Source of the DNA: Poa pratensis
Lineage: Eukaryota; Streptophyta; Magnoliopsida; Poales; Poaceae
DNA: 64,000 bases
Direction: 5' to 3'
Assembly: GCA_947311845.1 (NCBI GenBank)
Contig: CAMZMU010000034.1
Span: 84,064,079-84,128,078 of the forward strand
Of the stretch, positions 44,385-56,281 are shown in pieces (position 1 is the stretch's first letter; each line of letters begins with the position of its first letter). The notes beneath the pieces are model-generated. The model was not told the DNA's origin. It saw nothing but the letters and a program-made list of their open reading frames with translations, and searched no databases. The translations under genes were made by a program, and so were the position numbers.

Positions 44385-44654
44385 TGCTGGAGGACGGAAT
44401 CCGAGCTAGATAAAAGCGGGCAGAGCAGTGAGCAGCGGCGAAGACGCAGAGCACGAGCCACCAACCAACCGCTTTATCCTCTCGATCGAAGCGTCAAGAT
44501 CTTTATTGGGCTCATCTAGGCCCAATTCACTTTTCGGCCCAGAAGTTTAGGAGTTATGAAGCCCATCGGATTTTAGCCCAGGTGTACCGCGTCTTCCTCT
44601 TCAGCTCCGATACCCATTCACTAGCAGTGGAGGAGGATCGCCACCGCGGAAGCC
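44385..44654. promoter_or_regulatory. Shared divergent promoter of CPN20 and PIGG
   Basis: Only 270 bp separate the two start codons, so both 5' UTRs and core promoters lie here. The region holds TTGGGCTCATCTAGGCCCAA (44505-44524), GGCCCA motifs and TTAGCCCA near 44572. GGCCCA/TGGGCC-type site II elements are common in plant promoters of housekeeping and organelle-related genes. No clear TATA box was seen on either strand. Confidence 0.75.
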
Positions 44655-47600
44655 ATGGGCGCCGCCACCATTTCCTGCGCCGCCGTGGCGGGATGGACCG
44701 TGGCGGCAGTGCTGCTGCAGGTCGCCGGCCTCTCGCTCTTCCTCTACGGCTTCTTCCCCGTCAAGCCCACACTCCCTGGCTTCAGGTACACGCCTCCGTC
44801 TCTTCACAGCTCCGATTTCTGAGGCAAAAGTTCGTATTAGCTTTGGCTGACTCCTCTCTGGTCCGTATTGATTCGTAGCGGAGCGGAGAGTTACAAGGCG
44901 CCGTCGTGTGGTCCCGACGGTGGCGGGGAGGCGCTGGCGCTCCCTCCGGATCAGCTCAGATCGCTGTACAGGGTAGGGCATTGCTTCCATTTCGGTCCCT
45001 GTCTTTCGAATCTGCACCAGTCTCGTACAGCACTAGAACCGTTTGGTGTTCCTCCACCGAATCCTAAATTGCCATGTGGTGCTCTTGAATGTTGTTGCGT
45101 CAAAAGGTCTTCAAGGAATGCAAATTGATAAGCTTCCTACTCCGTTTTAAGCTGATCTGGAGCTTTACTAGAGCTTTAGTAGAAGTTAATACATGTTTAC
45201 GATTTTCATTCTTGTGCTTTTGTGTATGATTCATACCAGGAACTTTCTGAGGTCCCCTCTGTGTACGATCGCTTGGTTTTGATGGTATGTCCTAAATCGA
45301 TGTGCATATTGCTTGCAGCTAACCAGTACATTTGTATGACTATTTATCTTAATTTTTTATGTTTGGCCTTTTGAGTTTATCAATGTCAATTTAGGTAATA
45401 GATGGGCTACCTGCAGAATTTGTGCTGGGAAGAGGTGGGAAACCTCCAAGCAAACAAATGATGGAGTCGATGCCGTACACTCAATCTCTGTTAGCTGCTT
45501 GCAAAGCAGTTGGTTATCGTGCAAAGGCTGCACCTCCAACCGTTACAATGCCCCGACTGAAAGTAGGACTTACTTTACCCAGAGATATCAATTTGTGGAA
45601 ACGTCAAATGTTGAGCAATCCTAAGCGTGTTTTCTTTCAGTCAATGGTGTCAGGAGCAATTGGAGGTTTTCTAGATGTAGCACTTAACTTCAATACTCAA
45701 GCCTTCTTGGATGACAATCTTCTTGGTAAGAACCTCTTCCTACCTCCCTGCCCCCCTGTCTTGCTAGTCCCACTTTGTATGCCAATTTGCAAGAAGGAAT
45801 AGCTTATAAGTTATAATTTTATATTTATCACAGATCAGCTTCATAGGATTGGTTATAAATTAGTGATGTTGGGAGATGAGACATGGATCAAATTGTTCCC
45901 AAAACTATTCTACAGACAAGATGGAGTGAGCAGTTTTTATGTAAGCCTTGTCTCATTTAGTGCATGCTTTTCCTACAAATCAGATGTGATTGAACATTAA
46001 TTGTTGGAGGACAAGAACACAATTTGCAGGTTTAAACAATGATAAATTTGGGTTCCCTTTACACTTAACCGAAGCACTAATCTAACAGTTGCGTTACAAC
46101 AAAGTATCTGTTCGACCTTGTGTTTTTTCTAATAATTCCTGAAAAAAAGTAGTGAAATCACTTCGATTTTTAAACTTTTTAGGTCCTAGTCATCTCCTAT
46201 CCATCTTTTGGGCTACTATTCTGTGGTGAACATATTACACTCATTAAGGAGAGTATTGTTTAGGCTGGGGTTTCATATATTTGCATATTGGACACTTGTG
46301 CTTGTGAATTGCTGCTTTACTTGTCCTAATAAGAGTGCTTTATTTGTTCTTCGCATCCTGGCCTATTATGAGTAAAATTTTGTTATTGCAGGTGAAAGAT
46401 ACAGTTGAGGTTGATTTCAATGTTTCTCGTCGTCTGGATTTTGAGTTTGCTGCAAAAGACTGGGATGCACTGGTATAGTTCTACTCATGCCTTGGTATAA
46501 GTTCACTTGTTTTATCATTTGTGGCAACGCTACCTTGTCTCTGGATCCCAACTATGTAGTGCAAGTGTACAGCTAATGTTTGCTGTATTCAATGTCTAAC
46601 TCTATTTACATAGTTTCCATTTGTGCTGTTTGATAAGGTTAACCTACAATCTCTTAGGTTAATACTGAGACATTCCCTCTGACAATTTTCAGATTCTTCA
46701 CTATTTAGGTTTAGATCATGTTGGTCATATAGGCGGCCGTCAGAGGTAAATACCATATCATTTTTCATGTTTTTGATGCGTTGACAATGTCTAGCTTGAG
46801 TTGAAGTTCCAAAATAACAGCGTTCTGATGGCCCCAAAGCTGAAGGAGATGGATGATGTGATTAGAAGGGTCCACGCTGCAGTTACGAGCCTTCAAGATA
46901 ATTCAGAAAGAACACTTTTGGTACGTGATTGCTTCTGCTTCTAGTAGTGTAGATTTACTGCTACAAAGAAGTTTACTCTGACATCTGCGGAGGAGATCGT
47001 TTCGAGGTCATTAGCAGTAATGAATTTGTAGTGATCACTCAGATGTGTGTTTGACAAATTCTACTTCTGATGCCTTCTTAACTTATGAGATTTGATTATT
47101 GTCACAACTGTAGGGGTTGCAAATCAAAATTGCATTCACTCAATCTTCCATGTTGCATTAAAGTTGCTTCGATGTACATAATTTATTTTCCCATTACGTA
47201 TCTCATAAGGATCTTCCTTTACTCCTGCATTTCAGGTTGTGGTCAGTGATCATGGAATGACTGAAGTTGGTAATCATGGAGGATCTTCTTACGAAGAAAC
47301 TGACTCCCTTGCCCTTTTTATCGGACACAGTGTTGAGAGCCTATATTGTTCGCCTTATGACCAGAAAGAAGCACTTCAAGTATGAATTTATACTTCTCAG
47401 CCTTATCTCGGAATATTTTAAAGCTTGATTTCAGTTTATAGTATACTTTTGAGTTTGATAAAAAGTTGTTGCAGTATGTGACTATTTTCATATAAATCGG
47501 TCAGTTTTCTGTATATGGCACTCATGCTGAAGAAATTAGTGCAAATATTCGACGGATAGTGTTTCGAGATACTAACACACAACTCTGATCGGTGACCTTT

Positions 47601-50600
47601 TTCGTCAGGTTGACCTTGCCCCAACTGTAGCTCTTCTCTTTGGCATACCAATACCAAAAAACAATATTGGTGTCTTGCTTCCGGAGCTTTTTAAGTCTTT
47701 GACAGGTGACTATATAAACCTTCACCTCAAGTGTGTTACACTTCCACGTGAAAGAAGTATATGTTTTTTATGCTTGTGGGCTTCATATTGATTTCAGTAG
47801 GTTTAAGTTTTGTTGGATGTATAATTGCATGCCTTTTGTTGACTGTTATATCTCAACTAGATGGGAATATTGGATTGTTTACAAAATTCATGATTAAAAA
47901 CTCTCAGCTATCCTCTGATATGGTGAATGTATCTGATTTCAGATGACCAAAAACTGCGGACCCTAGAACTGAACTCGTGGCAAATCTTAAGATTGCTACA
48001 AGAACAGAGACCTGCTTTCTGCTTTGAAGATTGTGTTAATTCAAAGGATGACTTTGGAGTTGATATGCTTCCTGAATCTATTGAGGAAAAGTTGTGCCGT
48101 TTGCTTTCTAAGGCTTTCGCTTCTCATCGATCCTCGCTTCTTCATCAAGATTCTGATTTCAGGTGAGCTTATGGACCTAATGTCCCTAATAAGTTATGGA
48201 TATCATCGATCATCAACGCTTATTAAAAGATCTCGCCATTCCAGGTCCGGTGAAGGGACTGAGCACTTTAGGACTGCTTTCGACGCCTACTATGGCTTCT
48301 TAAGATATGCGAGTGAGTGGTTGTCTCACAGAGCGACCGATGTAATTTAACCACCTTTGTAGTGTTACACTTTCATACCATACTGTTACATTTGCCTTTC
48401 TTCTGAATGACTGATCACCTCTTATTGTTCGTATTTGCAGAAACCACTTTATGTACTTGTCTCTGCAATCTCCTTGATGATTATTTCATGCTTTTCTCTT
48501 GCCGGCATCATCTCTTACCAATTTGAGGGAAAGCCAAAAAGTCAAGTCGAAGACCATTCTGAGTGGGATTTGGATAAACATTGGCATCTTGATGAGGTTT
48601 TCATTCTAATGGCGATTTTTCTATATGTCGCCAGTCTTGGTTCAAGCTCTTTTGTTGAAGAAGAGCAGTATATATGGCATTTTCTCACGTCTACACTCTA
48701 TTTAATATTTCTCATCAAGACGGTTCAGTCAATGCTGAAAGAATCAAATTCAACAGTAGTCCATAGAGCGGAAGCAGAGATCTTTGACGAAAATAACTCC
48801 TCCTTTGTTACCAGCTATAAACCAATCCCGGGCCAGCATGTTAGTTGCAAGTTATATACTGTCCTTATTGTTCTTGTTGCTGGGAGAATTCTAAGAGCTT
48901 GGCATCAAGGTGGAATTAACTGGGTTCACTTTCTTGACATTTCCAAGATATTAACCCAATGTGACCCTTCTATTGTAAAGTCTCTTCAAATGATCTCAGT
49001 TCTTGCGGTCGTGGTATTGTATGCAGTTTCACTCATTTTACTGAGCACAAGGAGAATGCTTATTATAGGGCTATGGTTGAGCCACCTTTCATGTGGACTT
49101 TTAGTTATGCTGCATATCTGGAAAAGTCAGGTCAATACTTCAGTACCGATGAACCATAGTACAACATCAATAGCTCAGATATTCTATATCATCGCAAGTA
49201 TTTCAATAACTTGCACTGTTATTTTGTCACCTTGGATATTTCCAATACATTCTAAAGAAGCAGAACCAACATCCTCCTCCGGCTTCAGTCCACAAAAAGC
49301 TTTACATTTGCATGGCATCAATCATTCTGTGTTCCTGACTGGAATAACATACACAATGTTCTGGTGCCTTCTTCAATTGCTTCTGCAGCAACCCATAAAT
49401 GCCATTCCTGTTTTCCTCATTCTCCTGCAAACTATCTCGAGTGTTATCCATTTTTCTCTAGAGAAATCATTGCATAGGAAATGGGTGCAGGTTAGTTAGT
49501 TTAAATATTGGTATTTTTTGCTTCCCAAATCCATGGCATCATGGGTGATGACTGTTTTTATTGACTAACTGTGTAGGTCGTTGCAATGCAATTCTTGGGG
49601 ATGACCGGTCATTTTGGTCTTGGGAATACCAATAGCCTCGCCAGCATAGATGTTGCTGGAGCTTTCATTGTAAGTTTAACATAAACTCTCTGAACTGTCT
49701 CTTCTCCCCTTTTCCTTCAGATTTGACTATTGAATTTTAACAGGGCATTTCGAGTTACTCCACGGTTCTTTCTGGGATGCTGATGTTCATCATTACATAC
49801 GGATCGCCTCTGTTGTTGTACCTTGGGATGGTGATTTTTATATCGGTGAAAGATAGTGATGCTATCTCTACTCCACAGCAATTAAAATGGAGCAGCATTC
49901 TGCGCAAAATGATCGCATTGCCATGTTTGCTTCCTTTGCTGATTAATTCTATTGCCTTGACTTCATACACCATTGTTTTGTTGCTCATGAGGAACCATTT
50001 GTTTGTTTGGAGCGTGTTTTCACCAAAGTAAGTGATCGATATTTTTTTACATGTAAATGTCTAGTCACTTCTCCATTTTGGTGTATCACATGGGCCCTCC
50101 TAGGAATTCTTAGGTCGTGTTTGATGCTTGCCTTCTGTATGTGGGCTTTCGTTTGTTTCCATGGTTAAAAATCAGAGCAAGTGTCTGCAACTATACTAGA
50201 AGTAGAACCCCAGTGCTGACCGTACAAACCAGTACTGCAAGTGCACCCCTCAACCCGTTGAACAGGACATTTGAGGCCAAAGACACGACATAAATGATGA
50301 TTTTAAGTATCGAATTCCAGTCTATATTAGCAAGTAGACAGTTAGTTCTGATCAGATGTTTTTTACTGGTTGCAATGGTTATTATGTGTAGACTTTTGCT
50401 CAGTGCAACACATGAACCTTTTTTTTTTACTTGAATACATGAATCTTGTACATATGCTACAGTTGGTGTTGTACTGTTATTTGACCACCTCCATGTTCCA
50501 ATGGCAACAACAGGTACCTTTATGTCTGCGCAGCAACGGTGTGCACATACGCTGGAGTGTTCATCGTAGCCACGACCACAGCGTATACCTGTGCTGTCTT

Positions 50601-50640
50601 TTCATTCAGGACGAGAAACTGCAGTGGCAGATCCACATGA
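44655..50640 (+). CDS. GPI ethanolamine phosphate transferase 2 (PIGG/GPI7 family)
   Basis: Seventeen exons give 991 aa: 44655-44785, 44879-44972, 45240-45284, 45395-45562, 45641-45725, 45834-45940, 46392-46472, 46693-46745, 46821-46920, 47236-47379, 47609-47705, 47943-48162, 48245-48341, 48441-49490, 49577-49669, 49744-50027 and 50514-50640. Every junction keeps the frame. An N-terminal membrane segment (about 11-33) anchors a lumenal alkaline-phosphatase-superfamily domain. Metal-site motifs are VIDGLPAEF (Asp93), PPTVTMPRL (Thr139/141), GLDHVGH (Asp245, His249), SDHGM (Asp293, His294) and NHGG (His302). The C-terminal half, mainly the 1050-nt exon 14 onward, is a chain of hydrophobic membrane helices. 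The family adds ethanolamine phosphate to the second mannose of GPI anchors in the ER. No lesion seen. The 78-bp intron 45563-45640 is short, so retained-intron transcripts would be easy to detect. Confidence 0.97.
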
Positions 50641-50878
50641 TCACGTTTAACGGCTAGGTGCCTGACTTGTCAGTCATTTGCTAGAAAAGAGTAGTAGCGT
50701 TTCTTGGTCATAGATTTCATTGTGTTTTAGACACATCATACCTCCTCATGTCTGGCCTTGTGTTCATTCTGTAGCCCAGTTTTAGGCCACACGATCCCTG
50801 GGAAGGATGTAAACGCATTTCTGTCCACCTCCTACTTTGTGGCACTAGATTTGTCCTAGAATTTGTAATGTATGTAAA

Positions 50879-51030
50879 CATGGCACAGTTCAAGCAGCAG
50901 CTCGCACCGTCTACCCCGAGTTCGATTCCCCGTCGGGGCGGATTTTCAGAAATTCTTGCTAGGGGGTATCCTTCTATGAAGAAATGTCACCAGGGCTAGT
51001 CCTGGTAGGTCTTGTTTAAAAAAAAAATTT
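50879..51030 (+). mobile_element. SINE-like element downstream of PIGG
   Basis: GAGTTCGATTCC at 50918-50929 fits a tRNA-derived B box. It is followed by CCGTCGGGGCGG, a body with CCAGGGCTAGTCCTGG and a tail TTGTTTAAAAAAAAAA (ending near 51027). The form suggests a plant tRNA-derived SINE (Au-like). The left edge is unclear and no target duplication was identified. Confidence 0.55.
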
Positions 51031-51380
51031 GGAGCCGCATGTTCTCACTTTCATGAACTTGTATAGCGTTCCCAGTTTCATGAACGTGTATAGCTAGCTA
51101 AGACCTGCTGATTTGCCATGAAACTAGAGGTAGCTTATGGGGGGAGTATGTGAGTGCTAGCATCAACGGAGCTGTAGGCATCCTATGATTTCTTTCCAAT
51201 CGGTCTACGATTTGATAGTGTTTTCGCATTTAGAAAACATCATGGTATATCAAAATGTCATGTATGCTCCATCTTTTAAAAGTTCATGCGTTTTCTGCCC
51301 ACAGCTTTCATACTCAAAGTAGTCGCTCGCGTTGGTTCCTTCGCTTGTCGAGCTGGCCCATCCTGTAAAAAAGAGAGTAG
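51031..51380. other. Gene-free stretch after PIGG
   Basis: A direct repeat CAGTTTCATGAACNTGTATAGC lies at about 51046-51094 (TTTCATGAACTTGTATAGC and TTTCATGAACGTGTATAGC). No gene was found. Confidence 0.5.
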
Positions 51381-53940
51381 AAAGTCCATTTTAAACCTTG
51401 AACTAACTCGTAGAGGTCGACAGATCGAACCCTGAACTATTTAAATCCTGATCTAAATTGAACCATGGATCCGTTTTTCACAGCAAAAATAAAAATTAAA
51501 TTCCTATTCGCCAACTTGTCATATTCATCTCCTTCCCTGACAGGGGTGGACTTGGCCGTGGACGCGTGCTTATCCGTGTCACATCGCCGGCCTCGCGCGC
51601 GTCCGTCCGAGCACGCAGAGAGCTCTGCCGCATCGTCATCGACGTCCCCCTTGAAGGAATCGAGCCGAGGCTGATCCGTTCCTCGCATTCGTTCTTTTGT
51701 TTCCCACGCGGATACTTGGCAATTGGCATGTTCCCCCTCGCCCAGGCCCATCGCAAGGAAAGCGAAAACCTAGATTTGCTTTATCGGGTATCAAACGGGA
51801 ACTCTGTTCCCATACGCCGTTCTTTGGCCGCCGCCATCGATTTGTCCCCTCCACCACGTCCTGGTCTTTTTTGATAGTTCCTGGAGTACCATAAAGTTCC
51901 AATGGTACTTCCCGAGCCCTCCCCGTGGAGCCGCGCGTCTCCGAGCACCTTCCCGACGAGACCTCACCCGATTGCCGTCGCCATCATTTCTCTTCTTCAT
52001 GCTCTCTATCGGCCCACGTGTTGTGTGTTGTCGCCATCACCACAAGAACTCGCCGCCGTCCTGCGCAAATGGATACCGATACTGCTGTGGCGTTGTCACC
52101 GCCGCCGCAAGAACTGGCCGATGGCCTGCATTAACAAAGAAGAATTTCAGATGGAATGATCGCATCTGCGTCAAGCTTGCCTCCATATTTTTTTTTAGAT
52201 AAAAGGCAATAATGCCCAGCTTTGAATTAACAAAGCTACCGAGTCACAACGGCAGTTACAACGAGCTGATAAACAGCTTACAAGCAGTAGACGCCCCAAG
52301 CAAACAAAAGATACAACAAACACACATCACAGCTTGAGGAGCCTACGCTAAAACCTGGCTACACTAACAAGAACCATGGCAACCGAGGCCAAGACGGGAG
52401 CACCACAGGAGCACGACGCCGTCTTCAACTCCAGAACGCACTTGGACTCAGCTTCCGCCGTCCTCGCCACTGGAAAAGGACCCCTGTCCCTCGCCCAGGC
52501 TCGAAAGGCGCTCCGTACCGTCCAGAAGGCGAAGGAAGCTCACCCGAGAGCAAGATTGCCGGAACGGAAGAAAGCAGCCACGCTGCGGGCACTCCACCGA
52601 AAGACCACCACCACCAAGCGCTTGCTAGCAACAACAGGTCCGAGCTGCTGAACGAAGACGCCGAGACGGAGGGACAGCGAGAAAAAGGCAACCACACCAC
52701 CGCGGCTGAAACGAGACCACCGAAGCTTGAACGCTCACCGCCGCACGAACCACTGTTGCCGAAGAGGGGAACCCTTTCCCCTCTCGCCCAGGCTCGAGGG
52801 CGCCGACCCATGGCGAACAGGGGCAACGTGGCGGGGAGGCAAACAAGGCACCCGCCAGTCAACGCAGAGAGATGTCGTCGCCGAACACGAAGCCGCCACG
52901 GTTCCCTCCACTCGCGCACAGCTCCACCACCACCACCGCGACACCGGAACAACGGCACCGCCCAGCCTCCACACCAAAAGCACCACTCGCCCAATACAAC
53001 ACCATCCCCAGACGACGTCTCCAAGGAGAACACGACGCGCACGGCGTCGACGCCGCCCAATCCCAAAGGATTTTGAGCTTTCGCTCGGAAGGTGGTCGGG
53101 GGTGTGAGGGAGGGTCCACGACTGCGCCTCCAAGGAGGAAAGCGGCGCCCTTGGGCGTCGCCGCTGCCGGGCCGGGACAGCCGGCCAGAGGTTTCCCTCG
53201 GGCCCGCACCTAACACACCAGCGCACCGCCACCGCGGGCAGCGACGGCCACGGCCGCCAAGCCACACGGAGGACGGGAGGAGGGAGCCTGGAAGGTGGGG
53301 AAAAAGGCCGTACCGTTAGATCTGGAGTCAGGGGCGAGAGGGGAGTGCGCGCCGCGACCACCGTCCGCCGGAGCCTTGTCGACGCGCGACGCAGACCTCC
53401 GGCCACCAGCACCTGCGGCCGGCGCCCGCCGCCAGGCACCGCCGCCACACCCGCGCCGCCCGCTTGACGCCTCGCCTCCGCGCGAAGGGAGCTCGTCGGG
53501 GCGCGCCCGTCTCACCCGCCGTCTTTGCCGGCCGGGCGCGGCCGCCACCGCCGGCGCCGGCGGCGGCAGCGGTCGGAGAGAGTAGATCGACGCCTCTTTT
53601 TTTTCTAGGGTTTGGGGGTCCGCTGGAGCGGCTCGCGCGAGCCGCCCGAGCGGAAGTTTTCGGCACTTCACTTCACTGTCGCTTGCCTCCATATTCGGCA
53701 ACAACTTGTAGCAGATTAGAGAGACAAATTGAGTGGGAGAGTGAGTGGTGGCATGGTGAGCACCGTAATCGAGATTAGTTTGGAGTGAATGGAAGAAATT
53801 GGGGAGGAATATGAATATGAAATGTGTGTCCCACTGTCATGAGTGATAGTTTGATTTAGACCGGGATTTAATAGTTTGGGGTGCTAACGAAAAGGATTTT
53901 GACTTCGGGGCTACAAGTTCAATGTTTAAAATGGACTTTT
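51381..53940. mobile_element. Long-TIR DNA transposon (Mutator-like, possible Pack-MULE)
   Basis: The left end AAAGTCCATTTTAAACCTTG and the right end read inward AAAGTCCATTTTAAACATTG match closely. Similarity continues about 100 bp inward (CCTGAACTATTTAAATCC... against CCAAACTATTAAATCC..., then TCTAAAT). Such long inverted repeats suggest a Mutator-like element. The outer edges and a 9-bp target duplication could not be fixed. The interior has GC-rich gene-like sequence (51530-52150), a large retroposon (52190-53680) and no MULE transposase. Confidence 0.7.
52190..53680 (-). mobile_element. Retroposon, 1491 bp, with 15-bp target duplication
   Basis: GCTTGCCTCCATATT flanks it perfectly (52175-52189 and 53681-53695). 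A T run at the left is its poly-A tail, so it reads on the minus strand. Its 3' end (GTTAATTCAAAGCTGGGCAT, TTGCCTTTTATCT) resembles grass LINE 3' ends. Long overlapping minus ORFs (53704-53210, 53448-52735, 53267-52425) are Arg/Ala/Gly/Pro-rich products of GC-rich DNA, and no reverse transcriptase is present. It is non-autonomous or a retroposed transcript, nested in the long-TIR element. Confidence 0.9.
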
Positions 53941-55180
53941 AAAAGAAAAAGAAAAAAGCTGGTCCGTCTTCTTCCACCCAAAGAGCTGGCGCCTCTTACG
54001 GCCAAAAACCCCGACGCATCTGTGCCGAGGCGACGCAGCGCAGCGCGGACCACCGCGTGACCCGTCTTCCCCAAATCCGGCGTCCTCGTGCTCTCCTTGC
54101 TGTCTCCGCGTCCTCCTCCGGGCTCCTGAAGGTCCGCCTCTCCTCTCGTCTCTAACCCTAATCCTCTCCCCACCCCCCAAAATAGATCAGTGCGGAGAGC
54201 GGCACTCGCCTGCAGTATCCACGAGAAGTGGCAGGCAGCCACTCCACGATTTCGCAATCTCTTACAGCAACGTGACCCTCAGTGGGCGTATTGAGGCTCG
54301 AACAGCTGAAAGCACGCAAAAATGAAGGAATTAGTTCTCAAGAAGCAGATTGAACTATGCATATTCAGAAGTATTGCTTCTGCGATGTATTTCCTTCTTT
54401 AGCAATTACCCGACAAATCGGCCGTCGGCAACACCGCGTGAGGAATGAGCTCTGCATCTCCTCCAGAGATGCTTGGTTGTCTATTTTCTGTGTATGATCG
54501 GGGTATGATTGTGCTTGGTTATACCATGTAGTGATTGAGTTCATCTATCATTCGGTTGTCTATATTTTGCATACATTACAGATGGGTTTTGTTACAAAAA
54601 AAACTTGATCTGTTTAGCTTGTGTAATGCAAGTCCATGCTTGTCATTTAATTGGTTTCACATGGTCTGAGAAGCAGCCGGTACATAGTTCTCTTTTTCAG
54701 TGAATAGATTATCTGATATTCATCCGTTATTTGGCTTTGGAATCACACTATTGTGCCAAGCAGTAATGTGAGGTCAGGAAATTCCCCTGAACCTTTTCTT
54801 AAGTTCTCAATAGTTGCAAGGTTGTGACCATTAGTCATAGCAGAATTGGGATCCTCTAGAAAGGCCTTGCTGTATCGCAGTTAATTTAAAGTAAGCCGTA
54901 GCCCGTAGCTATAGTTTATTACTAAGTTCTTTTATGTTTTCCCTTTCCCTCGATATAGCTGTGATATGCTATATCTGCAGGGCCTACTGTCTACTGTTTT
55001 TACTAGCTTGGTAGATGCATGACTTCCTAATTTGCTGGTGTTGTAGAGTTCGTTTGTGATGAAGAAGTGGAGACTGCTACTCCATCAGCGATGACAAACA
55101 TATCCATACAATGACTGAAATTTTTTCTTACATCTGATTTGTTTTAGGTTCCTTCGCAGATTGGATCCCAACTACACGGG
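53941..55180 (+). promoter_or_regulatory. Promoter and intron-containing 5' UTR of the F-box gene (inferred)
   Basis: A GC-rich stretch at about 53990-54180 with CT-rich clusters looks like a plant promoter/5' UTR. TTTTAG at 55142-55147, followed by GTTCCTTCGCAG, is a plausible splice acceptor 34 nt before the F-box ATG. The long AT-rich stretch 54300-55140 would be a 5' UTR intron. This is inference from composition. No exon boundary on the 5' side is proven. Confidence 0.45.
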
Positions 55181-56281
55181 ATGGAGGAGAATTCCAGGAT
55201 TATGCCGCCGCTGCCGCCGGCCAGCCTCCTCACCGAGGACCTCCTGGCCGAGATCCTCTCTCGGCTGCCCTACAGCTCACTTTGCCGCTTCAAGTGTGTC
55301 TCGAAATCATGGTTCGCCCTCTGCTCCGACCCTGCCATCCGCAGGAGATCGTCCCAGACCCTGTCCGGCTTCTTCTACCGCCTCGTCACCTCCGGCCAGC
55401 CCCTCGAGTATCAACTCCATTTCACCAATCTGTCAGGGAGAGGCCGGCCTATGCTCAACCCCTCTCTTCCCTTCATGCCTGCCTGTAAAAGGATCGAGAT
55501 CATCGACTCCTCCAACGGTCTTCTGCTCTGCCGCTGCGTGAAGATGTCTCCAGAGCATGAATATCACTATGTCGTGTGTAATCCTGCGACTGAGAAGTGG
55601 ATCATGTTGCCTTACACAGAAACGATGGAAGGATTACACACCGTGCGTTTGGGTTTCGACCCAGCTGCGTCGTCTCACTTCACGGTTTTTTTGCTCGTCA
55701 AGGGTTCACAGGAGCAGTACTGTCAAGTCATTGGTATCCAGATCTACTCATCCAAAACTGAAGTGTGGACTTACCGACAGAGCGAGTGGGGTGATGACTG
55801 CAGAGTGCATGATGCCACGAAAAGTGTGTTCTTTAATGGTGTTATGCATTTCACCGCTGCTGATTCCTCTGTCGCCACGGTTGACATGGAGTTGAACACG
55901 TGGAGGAAAATCCCGACACCGCACCATGCATTTTCTAGTCTTATAGGGCTGTCTCGGGGGAGCTTGCATTTGCTGCTCATCGATTATAGCGATGACTATG
56001 ATCTATCAGTTTGGGTGCTAGAGGATTATGGTGGTGAAGAATGGATCCTGAAGCATTCTGTCAGCACATCAGAGCTATTTGAAGGGCGTCAGCTCAGATC
56101 TCTGACTGCAATCCACCCTGAAAGGAATTTGTTCTTCTTTACCAAGGGGCATGGAAATGTCCTGTCGTATGATATGGATAGCAGGATAGTGCATACTATC
56201 TGCACTCCTGGTCCCTACAGGGCGTGCTCATATCAACCTTATATCCCCTGCTTCGCCAAGTGGCTATCAGATGGACACTAA
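55181..56281 (+). CDS. F-box protein with C-terminal F-box-associated/kelch-like region
   Basis: One exon of 366 codons. The F-box lies at about residues 15-52 (LLTEDLLAEILSRLPYSSLC, then FKCVSKSWFALCSDP), the part that binds SKP1/ASK in SCF ubiquitin ligases. The remainder follows the pattern of grass F-box-associated domains: SNGLLLCR, VVCNPATEKWIMLP, LGFDPAASSHFTVF, YSSKTEVWTYRQSEW, VFFNGVMHFTAADSS, VATVDMELNTWRKIP and LSVWVLEDY. It likely recruits a protein target for ubiquitination. The target cannot be told from sequence. The ATG at 55181 is in good context (ACGGGATGGAG) and precedes the F-box by 14 residues. A second ATG at residue 8 is possible. No damage seen. Confidence 0.95.
   Translation: MEENSRIMPPLPPASLLTEDLLAEILSRLPYSSLCRFKCVSKSWFALCSDPAIRRRSSQTLSGFFYRLVTSGQPLEYQLHFTNLSGRGRPMLNPSLPFMPACKRIEIIDSSNGLLLCRCVKMSPEHEYHYVVCNPATEKWIMLPYTETMEGLHTVRLGFDPAASSHFTVFLLVKGSQEQYCQVIGIQIYSSKTEVWTYRQSEWGDDCRVHDATKSVFFNGVMHFTAADSSVATVDMELNTWRKIPTPHHAFSSLIGLSRGSLHLLLIDYSDDYDLSVWVLEDYGGEEWILKHSVSTSELFEGRQLRSLTAIHPERNLFFFTKGHGNVLSYDMDSRIVHTICTPGPYRACSYQPYIPCFAKWLSDGH

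Noticed and set aside
45422..45802. Separate 126-codon gene inside PIGG
   Set aside because: It is exon 4 read through a 78-bp intron into exon 5. Splice sites and the family sequence show the real structure.
50886..50945. tRNA gene
   Set aside because: Only a B-box-like T-arm is present, with no foldable acceptor or anticodon arm. It is read as a SINE instead.
52425..53448. Long minus-strand ORFs of 280 and 237 codons as genes
   Set aside because: They overlap in several frames in GC-rich DNA, lack domains, and lie inside a retroposon with a perfect target duplication.
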